This document shows positions 1 through 8,253 of a DNA stretch of 64,000 nucleotides, in pieces. Origin of the DNA: Neorhizobium sp. SHOUNA12A. GTDB lineage: Bacteria; Pseudomonadota; Alphaproteobacteria; Rhizobiales; Rhizobiaceae. Under the pieces are notes generated by a model that was not told where the DNA came from, made no database searches, and was given only the letters and a program-made list of their open reading frames with translations. A program made the translations under genes and the position numbers. The stretch is from the NCBI RefSeq assembly GCF_023006505.1, contig NZ_JALBGV010000008.1, positions 62,001-126,000 of the forward strand. The letters run 5' to 3'. Position 1 is the stretch's first letter. Each line of letters starts with the position of its first letter.

Positions 1-819
1 GCCAAGCACGTTGACGGAAAAGACGAGCAAGAAGAGACAGGCGCCAGGAAAGGCGACGATCCACCAGGCCCGCTCGATATATTGACGGCCGACGCTCATG
101 ATCGAGCCCCAGCTCGAGGCCGGCGGCTGGATGCCGAGGCCGAGGAAGGAAAGGCCCGCTTCCATCAGGATCATCAGGCCGAATTCTGCGGTCGCGACAA
201 TCAGCACCGGGCCTGCGATATTCGGGAGGATGTGATGGAAAAGAATGCGCGCCGCCCCGGCTCCCGCAAGTTCCGAAGCCTTGATGAACGGCAGGTTCGC
301 CACCTGCAGCGTCTGGGCATAGGCGACGCGGGTATAACGCGGCCAGCGTGTCAGGCCGAGCACCAGGACCAGCTTCAGAAAGCCGGGGCCGAGCACCGCG
401 ACGGTCAGCACCGCCAGCAGGATCGCCGGGATCGACATCATGATGTCGACCAGACGCATGATGAGGATCTCGATCTTGCCGCGGAACCAGCCGGCGACCA
501 TGCCGAGCGTGACGCCGACCAGCGACGAGACGACCACGGACAGCACGGCGACCGAGAGCGAGACGCCGGCGCCGTAGAGCGTGCGCGACAGCAGATCGCG
601 GCCGAGATCGTCGGTGCCAAGCCAGTAGGTGATGCCGCGCATCTCGAAGCCCGGCGGCTTCAGGCGGCCGAGCAGGTTCTGCCGGTTGGGATCGGCTGGC
701 GCCACCCACGGCGCGAAGATCGCCAGAAGCACGATCACCAGGAAAATGATCGATACGATGACGACCGAGACAGGGACCCGGCGAAGGCGTTGGCGGAGGG
801 CGAGGACGGCGGTGCTCAA
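1..819 (-). CDS. Opp/Dpp-type ABC permease, second subunit (DppC-like), partial
   Basis: Inner-membrane permease subunit of a peptide/oligosaccharide-type ABC importer. It is cut by the left window edge after 273 codons, so only the far C-terminus is missing. The TTG at 819 is chosen because AGGAGAAGG lies two bases upstream, and no better start is seen before the end of the preceding gene. One N-terminal membrane segment is followed by the periplasmic WLGTDDLGRDLLSR stretch typical of DppC subunits. The BPD_transp_1 region ends with the family signature EAGLSFLGLGIQPP. It follows the DppB-like gene by 10 bases, in an operon with a binding protein and a deacetylase. The ATPase genes, if present, lie outside the window. 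The substrate cannot be told from sequence. Confidence 0.9.
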   Translation of the reverse strand, partial: MSTAVLALRQRLRRVPVSVVIVSIIFLVIVLLAIFAPWVAPADPNRQNLLGRLKPPGFEMRGITYWLGTDDLGRDLLSRTLYGAGVSLSVAVLSVVVSSLVGVTLGMVAGWFRGKIEILIMRLVDIMMSIPAILLAVLTVAVLGPGFLKLVLVLGLTRWPRYTRVAYAQTLQVANLPFIKASELAGAGAARILFHHILPNIAGPVLIVATAEFGLMILMEAGLSFLGLGIQPPASSWGSIMSVGRQYIERAWWIVAFPGACLFLLVFSVNVLG

Positions 820-829
820 AGCCTTCTCC

Positions 830-1750
830 TTATCGGACCAGACGGATGCGCGGATCGACGAGCGCGTAGACGAAATCCGCAATCACGCTGGTCAGCACAT
901 AAACGAAGGAAATCAAAAGCACGATCACCTGGACGACCAGGAAGTCGCGCGACTGGATGGATTGGATGGCAAGCTGGCCGATGCCTGGCCAGGCGAACAC
1001 CGTCTCGACGATGACAGCACCGGCAAGCAGGTTGCCGATTTCGAGCGCGGCGATGGTGATGACCGGGATCGCAGCATTGCGCAGTACATGGCGGAATACC
1101 ACCGAACCAAGTGACAGGCCGCGGGCGCGCCCCGCCCGTACATAATCCTTGCCGAGCTCGTCGATGATCGAAATCCGGGTCATGCGGGCAAAGGTCGACA
1201 TCGAGATCGCCCCGAGAGCGATGGAGGGCATGATCAGCGAGGCGAAGTCGCCGGAGCCGGAGGTGGGCAGCCAGCGCAGCGTCACGCCGAAGAGGAAGAT
1301 CAGCACGATGCCCGACAGGAAAGTCGGCACGCTCTGGCCGGTGACGACGATCGCCGTCAGCAGCCGTTCGAGCCAGTCGCCGCGCCTGGTCGCCATGATG
1401 ATGCCGGCCGGGATGCCGATGCCGACCGCCACCACCAGCGCGCCAGCGGCGAGCATCGCCGTATAGGGCAGGCGCGAAACGACGATATCGAATGCCGGCA
1501 CTCGCTGGACGACGGAAATGCCGAAGTCGAGGTGCGAGAGACCGCCCAGATATTCCAGATATTGCACCCAGATCGGCCGGTCGAAACCGAGCTGGCTGCG
1601 CAGCTGGGCGATCATCTCGGCCGACGCGTCTTGCGGCACCAGCAGCAGGGTCGGATCGCCCGAGAGATGCATGACGACGAAGACGATGGTGAGAACGCCG
1701 AAGATCGCAATGATCGCCTGTATCAAACGCTCGACGGCGTATCTCAACAT
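830..1750 (-). CDS. Opp/Dpp-type ABC permease, first subunit (DppB-like)
   Basis: A 306-residue inner-membrane permease of the DppB/OppB family, which normally pairs with the DppC-like subunit encoded just downstream. It starts with a membrane helix (MLRYAVERLIQAIIAIFG). The DppB-type N-terminal domain contains LRSQLGFDRPIWVQYLEYL, followed by about five further membrane segments. The cytoplasmic loop includes DYVRAGRARGLS, the usual coupling-helix region that contacts the ATPase. The C-terminus ends in the family pattern DPRIRL. The start is 18 bases after the binding-protein stop. Length and motifs are normal for the family. Confidence 0.93.
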   Translation of the reverse strand: MLRYAVERLIQAIIAIFGVLTIVFVVMHLSGDPTLLLVPQDASAEMIAQLRSQLGFDRPIWVQYLEYLGGLSHLDFGISVVQRVPAFDIVVSRLPYTAMLAAGALVVAVGIGIPAGIIMATRRGDWLERLLTAIVVTGQSVPTFLSGIVLIFLFGVTLRWLPTSGSGDFASLIMPSIALGAISMSTFARMTRISIIDELGKDYVRAGRARGLSLGSVVFRHVLRNAAIPVITIAALEIGNLLAGAVIVETVFAWPGIGQLAIQSIQSRDFLVVQVIVLLISFVYVLTSVIADFVYALVDPRIRLVR

Positions 1751-1768
1751 GTTCGTGCTATCCGTCTG

Positions 1769-3262
1769 TTACTGCTGCCAGCTCATGTCCATGACGAACA
1801 TGGCTTCATTGGCGGTCGGCTGCCACTTCAGCTTCTTGGCGGCTCCATAGAGTGCATAGGCCTGATAAAGGCCCATGCCCGGAACGTCGTCCTTCAGGAC
1901 CTGATAGGCCTGTTCGTAGAGCTTCAGACGCTCCTTCTGATCGAGGATGACGCGTGCCTTGTCGACAGCTTCATCGAACTTCGGGTTCGAATACTTCGCC
2001 CAGATGCTGCCGGTGCGGAACAGCGGGAAGATCACGCCGTCCACGTCCTGGCAGGCGCAGGACCAGGCGCCGAAGGCAAGGCCTCCGGCATTGGCGGGAT
2101 CGCCCTGGCGGCGCTTCAGGAAGGTCGCCTGGTCGCTGGAGGAGATCTCCACCTTGAGGCCGGCCTCGTTGACCATCTGCTGAATGGCTTCGACAGTGGC
2201 GCGGCTATAGGCAGGCGAGGTCAGGAATTCGACGGTCGCACCTTCGGCACCGGCGGCCTTCACCAGTTCCTTCGCCTTGTCGAGATTGTATTCGTATCCC
2301 TTGACCTTGTCGGTGTAACCGAAGACCGGTTCGGCACCGAGCACTTCCACCGGTTTGCCGTAGCCTTCGAGCAGGGCTTCGACGAGCGCCTGACGGTCGA
2401 TCGCATAGGCGATCGCCTGGCGGACGCGGACGTCCTTGGTAACGCCGCCCTGGGCATTGATGAACAGGTAGCCGATGCGCTCGGTCGGAACCGAGAGGAC
2501 CTGCGAATTGCTGTCGTTCTTGATGCTTTCGGCCTGATCCGGCGGCACGTCGCGGATGAGGTCAGCCTTGCCGGTCTTCAGGTCGGCGATGCGAGTGGAG
2601 ACGTCGGGCACCGTGCGAAAGACCACCTTCTGGAACGGCGGCTTGGCGCGCCAGTAGCTGCCATAGGCTTCGAGTTCGGTCTGAACGCCCTTCTGCCAGT
2701 TGGCCATCTTGTAGGGGCCGGAACCGAGAGGCTTCAAGTTGAATTCCTGGTCGCCGACCTTCTCGACATAGGCTTTCGGCACGATCGAAAGCTTGACCAG
2801 TTGGGCGAGCAGCGCCGGATAAGGTGACTTGGTCGTCATCTTGACGAGGGTCGGGTTCACCGCCTCGGCCTTGGTGATCTGGTCGAACTGCGAAAGCTGC
2901 GGGCTCTTCAGCTTTGGATCGATGATGCGGTTGATCGAGAAGGCGACATCCTCAGCCGTGAGTTTCGTGCCGTCCTGGAAAGTCACGCCGTCGCGAATCT
3001 GGAATTCGATCGTCTTGTCGTCGAGATATTTCCACGACTTGGCGATCTGCGGCACGATCTCGCCCTTGACGTCGCGCGTCAGCAGGTTGTCGAAGATATT
3101 GCGGTAGATCGAGTAGCTGTCGGTGTTCCACTGCAGATGCGGATCGAGCGTTGCCGCATCGTTCGGCAGGTCGATGGTCAGCGTGTCCTTGGTTTGCGCA
3201 AGCGCGGCCGACGCGGTGAGCGCCAACAGCACGGCGGCGATGGAGGCTATTCTGGCAGACAT
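1769..3262 (-). CDS. ABC importer solute-binding protein, family 5 (SBP_bac_5)
   Basis: Periplasmic solute-binding protein that delivers its ligand to the DppBC-like permeases encoded just downstream. The start at 3262 (MSARIASIAAVLLAL) gives a standard Sec signal peptide ending near ALAQ and has GAGG upstream. An in-frame ATG five codons earlier has no ribosome site. Mature-protein family marks include the early YRNIFDNLLTRD, FQIRDGVTFQDG and the ligand-binding lobe with RQAIAYAIDRQAL. About 497 residues is the usual size for cluster C/family 5 proteins. Family 5 members bind peptides, opines, nickel or oligosaccharides; nothing here fixes which. Confidence 0.92.
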   Translation of the reverse strand: MSARIASIAAVLLALTASAALAQTKDTLTIDLPNDAATLDPHLQWNTDSYSIYRNIFDNLLTRDVKGEIVPQIAKSWKYLDDKTIEFQIRDGVTFQDGTKLTAEDVAFSINRIIDPKLKSPQLSQFDQITKAEAVNPTLVKMTTKSPYPALLAQLVKLSIVPKAYVEKVGDQEFNLKPLGSGPYKMANWQKGVQTELEAYGSYWRAKPPFQKVVFRTVPDVSTRIADLKTGKADLIRDVPPDQAESIKNDSNSQVLSVPTERIGYLFINAQGGVTKDVRVRQAIAYAIDRQALVEALLEGYGKPVEVLGAEPVFGYTDKVKGYEYNLDKAKELVKAAGAEGATVEFLTSPAYSRATVEAIQQMVNEAGLKVEISSSDQATFLKRRQGDPANAGGLAFGAWSCACQDVDGVIFPLFRTGSIWAKYSNPKFDEAVDKARVILDQKERLKLYEQAYQVLKDDVPGMGLYQAYALYGAAKKLKWQPTANEAMFVMDMSWQQ

Positions 3263-3305
3263 GTTCCTTACCCTCATTGTTGTTGCTGCTGTATTTGAGA
3301 ACTCT

Positions 3306-4253
3306 TTATGCCGCCTTCTCGGCGGTCTTTAGCCCGGCCTCGTCGGCACAGTAACGCGCCAATTCCGCATGGGTGCAGAACCAGACGTCGCCCTTCGACT
3401 TGGCAAGCCGGATGATCTCTTCCAGAATGAAGATGCGCGACCGGTGGCCGACATGATGCGGATGCATGGTGAGCTGGAACAGCCCGCCCTCGTCCCAGGC
3501 CACCTCAAGTTCGCGGGCAAAGATATCGAGCACCATGGCCGGCCCCCCATAGGGCCGCGCGCCGGTCATCCGATCCATCGCCACATAAGGCGCGTCGTCG
3601 CGGATCCATTCGACCGGAATTTCGACCACACCGGTCGGCTCGCCGTCCTCCAGAAGCTCGTAGGGCTCCTCGTCGGCCATCAGCGAGGAATCGTAGAGAA
3701 GGCCCATCTCGCGGGCGATCTTCAGCGTATAAGGGCTGAAATCCCAGGATGCGGTTCGCATGCCGACCGGGCGGATGCCGGACAGGCGTTCGAGTGTGTC
3801 GGCGGCACGGAGCGCCAGATCGCGTTCGGTCACCTCGTCGAGCCGGGAATTGAACTCGTGGATCCAGCTGTGGATGCCGAGCTCGTGGCCGGATGAGACG
3901 ACAGTCTTCACTTCGCCCGCATTGATCATCGCCGAGACGGCCGGCATGAAGAAGGAGGCCGGCACCGAATATTTTTCCAGCAGGCGCAGGATGCGCGGCA
4001 TGCCGGCGCGGGCGCCGTACTGGCCGCGGCTCATTGTGCCGAAGGAGGCTCCGCCATGGCGCAGTTCCATCGTCTCGTGATCGGAATCGAAAGACAATGC
4101 CACTGCCATGCGCGCGCCGTTTTTCCACTTCGCCGGTCTCAGGCTGCGCCCGGCACGTACCTTCTGAACCTTTTGCTGCCAGACACTATCCGGCCAGGTC
4201 CAAGGTTCGGAGGCATCGTTTTGCTTATTCGGCGCATTCATGAGATCGTTCAT
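3306..4253 (-). CDS. Polysaccharide deacetylase family protein (CE4/PuuE-like)
   Basis: A 315-residue NodB-fold metal-dependent hydrolase. The first catalytic motif is SFDSDHE (residues 54-60), with the general-base and metal aspartates. The second is HSWIH (128-132), the H(S/T)xxH metal site, and a later conserved histidine lies in TMHPHH. There is no signal peptide, so it should act in the cytoplasm. This resembles the PuuE-like deacylase/allantoinase branch rather than secreted chitin deacetylases. It is the first gene of the leftward operon (hydrolase, binding protein, DppB, DppC) and is divergent from an IclR regulator. A role in removing an acyl or formyl group from the imported compound is inference. 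The C-terminal codons form a small CCGCC/GGCGG hairpin. Confidence 0.85.
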   Translation of the reverse strand: MNDLMNAPNKQNDASEPWTWPDSVWQQKVQKVRAGRSLRPAKWKNGARMAVALSFDSDHETMELRHGGASFGTMSRGQYGARAGMPRILRLLEKYSVPASFFMPAVSAMINAGEVKTVVSSGHELGIHSWIHEFNSRLDEVTERDLALRAADTLERLSGIRPVGMRTASWDFSPYTLKIAREMGLLYDSSLMADEEPYELLEDGEPTGVVEIPVEWIRDDAPYVAMDRMTGARPYGGPAMVLDIFARELEVAWDEGGLFQLTMHPHHVGHRSRIFILEEIIRLAKSKGDVWFCTHAELARYCADEAGLKTAEKAA

Positions 4254-4331
4254 CCTTATCAGCGCAACACTTGAAAACGTGAGTGGCTGCTTTCTAGGCA
4301 GAATTGTTATGAGCCGATCCGATAACCATCA

Positions 4332-5111
4332 ATGGGGGTCTTGTTCACATATATGAACTCCGAAATCAAAAGTGCCGGCCGGATTCTCGATCTCCTGGAA
4401 TATATGGCGTCCCGCCGGGAAGCGGTGCCACTGGCACAGATCGTGCGCGATCTTTCTTTCCCGAAAAGCAGCGCCCATGGCCTCGTCCAGACGCTGGCTG
4501 CCCGTGGTCATGTGGTCCAGGACGACGCCGGCCGCTACATGCTCGTCGAGGCGAGCCGGCACGGCTTTCCGTTCAGGCGCCATGAAGAGCCGTTGGTCGT
4601 GGTGGCAAAACCGTTCATGGAAAAACTGCGCGATGAATCCGGCGAGACCATCCTGCTCGCGACGATGAACGCTCATTGCGATATCCGCCGGCTGGCGAAA
4701 TGCGTCAGCCGGCATCGGGTTCGCTATGACGTCAACCTTGACGCAGCGATCGCCGCCTATTGTACCGCGACCGGCCGCGTGCTGCTCGCCTTCACGCCGA
4801 AGGAGGCGCTGGAGCACTATCTCTCCCGCGTTCAGCTCCTCTCCTATACCCGCTATACGGTGACCGATATCGAGCGCATCCGCGAGATGCTCGTGAAGAT
4901 TCGCCGGGATGGCTACGCACTGAACGACCAGGAATTCGTCACCGGCTCGACCGGCATTGCCGCGCCGATCTTTGACGGCACCGGCGCGGTCGCCGCCGCG
5001 CTTAATCTCGGCGTTCCGACAGTGCGCTATAATGAGCGACGCGAAGGCTTTCTGCTGATGGTGCGCAGTGCGGCAGACGATATCAGCCGGGCGCTCGGTT
5101 ATCGCCGCTGA
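4332..5111 (+). CDS. IclR family transcriptional regulator
   Basis: A 259-residue IclR-type regulator. The N-terminal winged helix-turn-helix begins at SAGRILDLLEYMA, with the recognition region FPKSSAHGLVQTLAARGHV. The C-terminal effector domain contains the usual AAYCTATGRVLLAF and GSTGIAAPIFDGTGAVAAALNLG. Two in-frame ATGs are possible, 4332 and 4353, and neither has a clear ribosome site; the second gives a more typical IclR N-terminus (MNSEIKSAGRILDL). It is divergent from the deacetylase/transporter operon and probably controls it. An inverted repeat covers the second ATG. Confidence 0.92.
   Translation: MGVLFTYMNSEIKSAGRILDLLEYMASRREAVPLAQIVRDLSFPKSSAHGLVQTLAARGHVVQDDAGRYMLVEASRHGFPFRRHEEPLVVVAKPFMEKLRDESGETILLATMNAHCDIRRLAKCVSRHRVRYDVNLDAAIAAYCTATGRVLLAFTPKEALEHYLSRVQLLSYTRYTVTDIERIREMLVKIRRDGYALNDQEFVTGSTGIAAPIFDGTGAVAAALNLGVPTVRYNERREGFLLMVRSAADDISRALGYRR
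4343..4358. promoter_or_regulatory. Candidate IclR operator over the start region
   Basis: The sequence GTTCACATATATGAAC is an inverted repeat with GTTCA/TGAAC arms and an AT core. It sits in the divergent region between the deacetylase operon and the IclR gene and covers the in-frame ATG at 4353. Its position suits autoregulation. That this is the regulator's site is inference from position and symmetry only. Confidence 0.4.
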
Positions 5112-5295
5112 CGTTCATTCGCACCGCGGGATGATGGAAAGCGCTGAAATCCTGCATCATTTGCAAAGCTACGCTCCTTCGTCCGAGCATTTTTGAACAA
5201 ACGAAGCCGGCCTTCGAAGTTGTCACTTTATCGGGCGGTGATCAAATGACCCGCGAGGCGAGTTTGGTTTATGAACGCTCACCCGCTTGAACGGG

Positions 5296-5709
5296 TTAAA
5301 AATCCCACGGGTTGAGGAGTACGAGACCTGTCGTTTCAAAATCCTTAAGATTGCGCGTGGCCAAGCGCCCTCCGTTAACACGAGCTATTGCAGCGATCAC
5401 TGCGTCCGGTGCTGACATTGCGTGCCCCCGACGAGCCGCCTGCCCCATGATCTCACCATAAGCGAGCGCCGCTTCTTCTGTGAGACCAAACATCCGATCG
5501 GCAAACCGACGACGCCATTCCGCCAGCCCCTGTTCCAAACGCTCGGCCCGCTGGTCCGGCCTAATCTTTTGAATGCCAAAAGCAATCTCGGCAATTGTCA
5601 CAGTAGGCAATGCCAATTCCGCGTCGAACCGAACCAGCCAGGCCATGACGGCTTGGTGAGGATCCTTCCGCAACGTCTCCGAGATAACGTTGGTATCGAG
5701 AAATATCAA
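5296..5709 (-). CDS. vapC: VapC/FitB-like PIN-domain toxin
   Basis: A 137-residue PIN-domain ribonuclease, toxin of a type II module. The acidic metal-site residues are visible: D5 in MIFLDTN, the glutamate in VTIAEIAFG, the aspartate in MSAPDAVIAA, and the late LATRNLKDF segment. The start is TTG at 5709; TTGA overlaps the antitoxin stop, so translation is probably coupled and kept below antitoxin level. The family normally cleaves tRNA or rRNA; the target here is unknown. No transposon or phage genes lie beside it. Confidence 0.9.
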   Translation of the reverse strand: MIFLDTNVISETLRKDPHQAVMAWLVRFDAELALPTVTIAEIAFGIQKIRPDQRAERLEQGLAEWRRRFADRMFGLTEEAALAYGEIMGQAARRGHAMSAPDAVIAAIARVNGGRLATRNLKDFETTGLVLLNPWDF

Positions 5710-5954
5710 AGCTCGATGCCTTGGTGAGGACTACGGCTTTCACAGATGAGGGTATCCAGGTCAATATCGGTGGCAGCTTGCGCGTTGACCCGCGGGTAAA
5801 AGGTCGCCGCCGGTTCGCGACCCGCCTCGCGTGTCTCGTAGGCTTCAAGCGCGCGTTCGACCACTTCGGCAATCGAACGATTCTCACGACGCGCGAGCCG
5901 GTGAGCCAAATCCCTTGCCTTGGAGCTTCGAACAGAGAGTTGTGGTGCGGCCAT
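5706..5954 (-). CDS. vapB: VapB-like antitoxin (PSK-type transcription factor)
   Basis: An 82-residue antitoxin that should bind both the PIN toxin and its own promoter. The start at 5954 follows a good AAGGAG site, and longer in-frame extensions upstream have no support. The N-terminus (MAAPQLSVRSSKARDLAHRL) matches the Rv0623/PSK-type antitoxins: a short strand, then helices with ENRSIAEVVERALEAYE. The C-terminal half, rich in acidic and polar residues, is the likely toxin-binding tail. It overlaps the toxin start by four bases. Confidence 0.87.
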   Translation of the reverse strand: MAAPQLSVRSSKARDLAHRLARRENRSIAEVVERALEAYETREAGREPAATFYPRVNAQAATDIDLDTLICESRSPHQGIEL

Positions 5955-6358
5955 TACAGTCTCCTTTGCGGGAAATATAAGCTCATCGCGTGCTGCCATC
6001 AAGATGGCAGATGCCGGCGTGCCATCCACGAGACACCTTGCCTTCGTGGAAGGAGTAATCAGCGGTGCGCGCGATTGAACTTGCTCGAATCCGGACCGCC
6101 TCTGGGAATTTTCCGCCACTGGCGCTCGACATATACCTCCGCGCAGCGCGAGATCAGCAGAGCTCTGGAGATCATGCATGAGGAGTTCGAGGCTTTATCG
6201 GGGCAAGAACAACATGCTGAGCTCTCCTGATCGAAGTGGGCCGGGCGATGGATGCGTTCTCATCTGAGCCAGCCTTCAGTACTTGGCTACACATTTCCAT
6301 GAACCGGCAGTCGGTACCCAACACGGCAATCGACACATACCGTAGCGCGCCGGCACGA
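5955..6358. other. 404-bp intergenic stretch with no supported gene
   Basis: Lies between the toxin-antitoxin promoter side and the 3' end of the sugar-importer operon. Open frames here are short, lack ribosome sites and resemble no family I recognise. A frame ending at 6230 (HEEFEALSGQEQHAELS) could be a gene remnant but cannot be assigned. No tRNA, IS end or clear terminator was seen. Confidence 0.5.
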
Positions 6359-7429
6359 TCATTTGAGGCTCTGCTCGGTCTCGGCGTCGAACAGATGGAC
6401 ATTGCTTGCGGCAAACGTCAGCCGAATGGTCTCGCCCGCCGTCACAACGCTCCTGCCATTCAAGGCAATGACAATCTCAGGCGTGGTGGCGGTGGTAATG
6501 AACGTTGCCGCGCCGGTCGTTTCAACTGTCGCAACATCCACCTTGAAGCCGACGGCATCGGCCGCGGCGAGAGTGAGATGCTCCGGGCGGATGCCGACGA
6601 TCAGGGCACGTCCGGCTGGAAGCGGACAACCGAGATCGACGGTTTGCGGGTCGGCGATATCCAGAACAAGGGCTCTTCCGTCAGGCGTCGATCGCGCCGG
6701 AATGAAATTCATCGCCGGCGACCCGATGAAGCCGGCGACGAAGCGATTGGCCGGGCGGTCGTATAAATCGAGCGGCTTGCCCTGTTGTTCGATAATGCCA
6801 TTGCGCATGACGACGACATGATCCGCCATCGTCATCGCCTCGACCTGGTCATGGGTCACATAGACCGAGGTCGCGCCGAGGCGGTCGTGCAGCGCCCTGA
6901 TCTCCTTGCGCATGTGAACACGCAATGCTGCGTCGAGGTTCGAGAGCGGTTCGTCGAAAAGGAAGGCTTGCGGATTGCGGATGATGGCTCGGCTCATCGC
7001 GACGCGCTGACGTTGCCCCCCAGACAGTTCCCGGGGATACCGGTGGAGCAGGTTCGACAATCCGGTGATGGCCGCCACGTCGGCTGCCGCCCTTTGCCTC
7101 TCTGCCTTTCTGACCCCGTTGATCTTCAGGCTGTAGGTCAGGTTTTGTTCGACCGTCATATGCGGGTAGAGCGCATAGGACTGGAACACCATGGCAAGAT
7201 CGCGCTTTCGGGGCGGCACCCCGTTCATGCGTTTTCCGGCGATGACGAGATCACCGCTCGATATGGTCTCGAGCCCCGCCAGCGAGCGCAGCAGCGTGGA
7301 CTTGCCGCAGCCGGACGGGCCGACCAGCGCGACGAACGAGCCCTTGCGAATGGAAAGATCGATATCCTTCAGGGCATGATAGGCGCCGTAATATTTGTTG
7401 ACGGCCGAGAGTTCGATTTGGTGGGTCAT
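6359..7429 (-). CDS. Sugar ABC importer ATPase (UgpC/MsmK/MalK-type)
   Basis: A 356-residue cytoplasmic ATPase that powers the CUT1-type importer encoded upstream. Walker A is GPSGCGKST, the signature LSGGQRQRVAMSRA, Walker B AFLFDEPLSNLDAALR, and the switch is THDQVEAMTMAD. A C-terminal TOBE/regulatory region follows (VGIRPEHLTLA). The ATG at 7429 overlaps the preceding permease stop as ATGA; the frame stays open further upstream inside that permease gene, but this start gives a normal MalK N-terminus (MTHQIELSAVNKYYG). Last gene of the leftward operon. Confidence 0.94.
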   Translation of the reverse strand: MTHQIELSAVNKYYGAYHALKDIDLSIRKGSFVALVGPSGCGKSTLLRSLAGLETISSGDLVIAGKRMNGVPPRKRDLAMVFQSYALYPHMTVEQNLTYSLKINGVRKAERQRAAADVAAITGLSNLLHRYPRELSGGQRQRVAMSRAIIRNPQAFLFDEPLSNLDAALRVHMRKEIRALHDRLGATSVYVTHDQVEAMTMADHVVVMRNGIIEQQGKPLDLYDRPANRFVAGFIGSPAMNFIPARSTPDGRALVLDIADPQTVDLGCPLPAGRALIVGIRPEHLTLAAADAVGFKVDVATVETTGAATFITTATTPEIVIALNGRSVVTAGETIRLTFAASNVHLFDAETEQSLK

Positions 7430-8253
7430 TTCAATGCTCCCGATGTGAGCCCGGACACGATGCGACGCTGCAACAGAACGAAGATGGCGAGGATGGGCGT
7501 CACATACATGGTGGCGTAGGCCATGATGTTGTTCCACTCGCTGGTGTTCGGCCCCATGAAGGAATTGAGCCCGACGCTGGCCGGCTGCAGCTGGATGTCC
7601 TGGATTATCGACTTGGAATAGACGAATTCGCCGAAGGCCTGCATGAAGATGAGGATGGCACTGACCAGGATGCCGTTGCGCGCCAGTGGCAGAACGATGT
7701 TGAAGAAAGCGCCGATGCGGGAATTGCCATCGACCAGCGCCGCCTCCTCCAGCTCCATCGGCACGGCCATGAAGGTTGCACGCACGAGCACAACGAAAAA
7801 GGGCATGCTTTTGGCGGTAATGGCCAGGATAACGGCAAAGCGCGGAAATTCGAGCAGGCCCACTTGCGAAAAACCCACGAAGATCGGCGTTATCATCAGC
7901 GAGGCCGGCAGAACCTGAAACATCAGGATGAGGAAAAGCCCGATATCCACCCAGACGTTGCGGTAGCGCGCCAGCACATAGGCGCAGCCGGTGCCCAGAA
8001 ACGCGATCAGGGCCACCGCACCGAAGGCAATGACCGTTGAGTTCCACAGGTAGCGGCCCATGTTCCGGCTTTCCCAGACATAGGTGAAGGTCTGCCATTG
8101 GGCAGAGGAGGGCCAGAATGTCGGCGGTGTGGCGAACATTTCCGAGCCGCTTTTCAGCGCCGTCAGATACATCCAGTAGAGCGGGAAGAGATAAATAGCC
8201 GCCATGACGACCGACAGGGCAAGCAACAGCCGGTTTCCCGCGATTTCACTCAT
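7426..8253 (-). CDS. Sugar ABC permease (UgpE/MalG-type)
   Basis: A 275-residue inner-membrane permease of the CUT1 family. It opens with a membrane helix (LLLALSVVMAAIYLFPLYWMYLTALK). The conserved cytoplasmic coupling loop reads ELEEAALVDGNSRIGAFFNIVLPLA, the EAA motif of MalG-type subunits. Six membrane segments fit the family. The start overlaps the upstream permease by four bases and the stop overlaps the ATPase start, so the three importer genes are translationally coupled. Confidence 0.94.
   Translation of the reverse strand: MSEIAGNRLLLALSVVMAAIYLFPLYWMYLTALKSGSEMFATPPTFWPSSAQWQTFTYVWESRNMGRYLWNSTVIAFGAVALIAFLGTGCAYVLARYRNVWVDIGLFLILMFQVLPASLMITPIFVGFSQVGLLEFPRFAVILAITAKSMPFFVVLVRATFMAVPMELEEAALVDGNSRIGAFFNIVLPLARNGILVSAILIFMQAFGEFVYSKSIIQDIQLQPASVGLNSFMGPNTSEWNNIMAYATMYVTPILAIFVLLQRRIVSGLTSGALK

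Noticed and set aside
5721-6230. Possible plus-strand gene ending HEEFEALSGQEQHAELS
   Set aside because: Most of it is antisense to the VapB gene and it lacks a ribosome site; only the last codons look protein-like, so at most a remnant.
6359-8098. A 579-residue ATPase reading through from inside the permease gene
   Set aside because: The first 223 residues are out-of-frame permease DNA; the ATG at 7429 with ATGA overlap gives a normal MalK-type protein.
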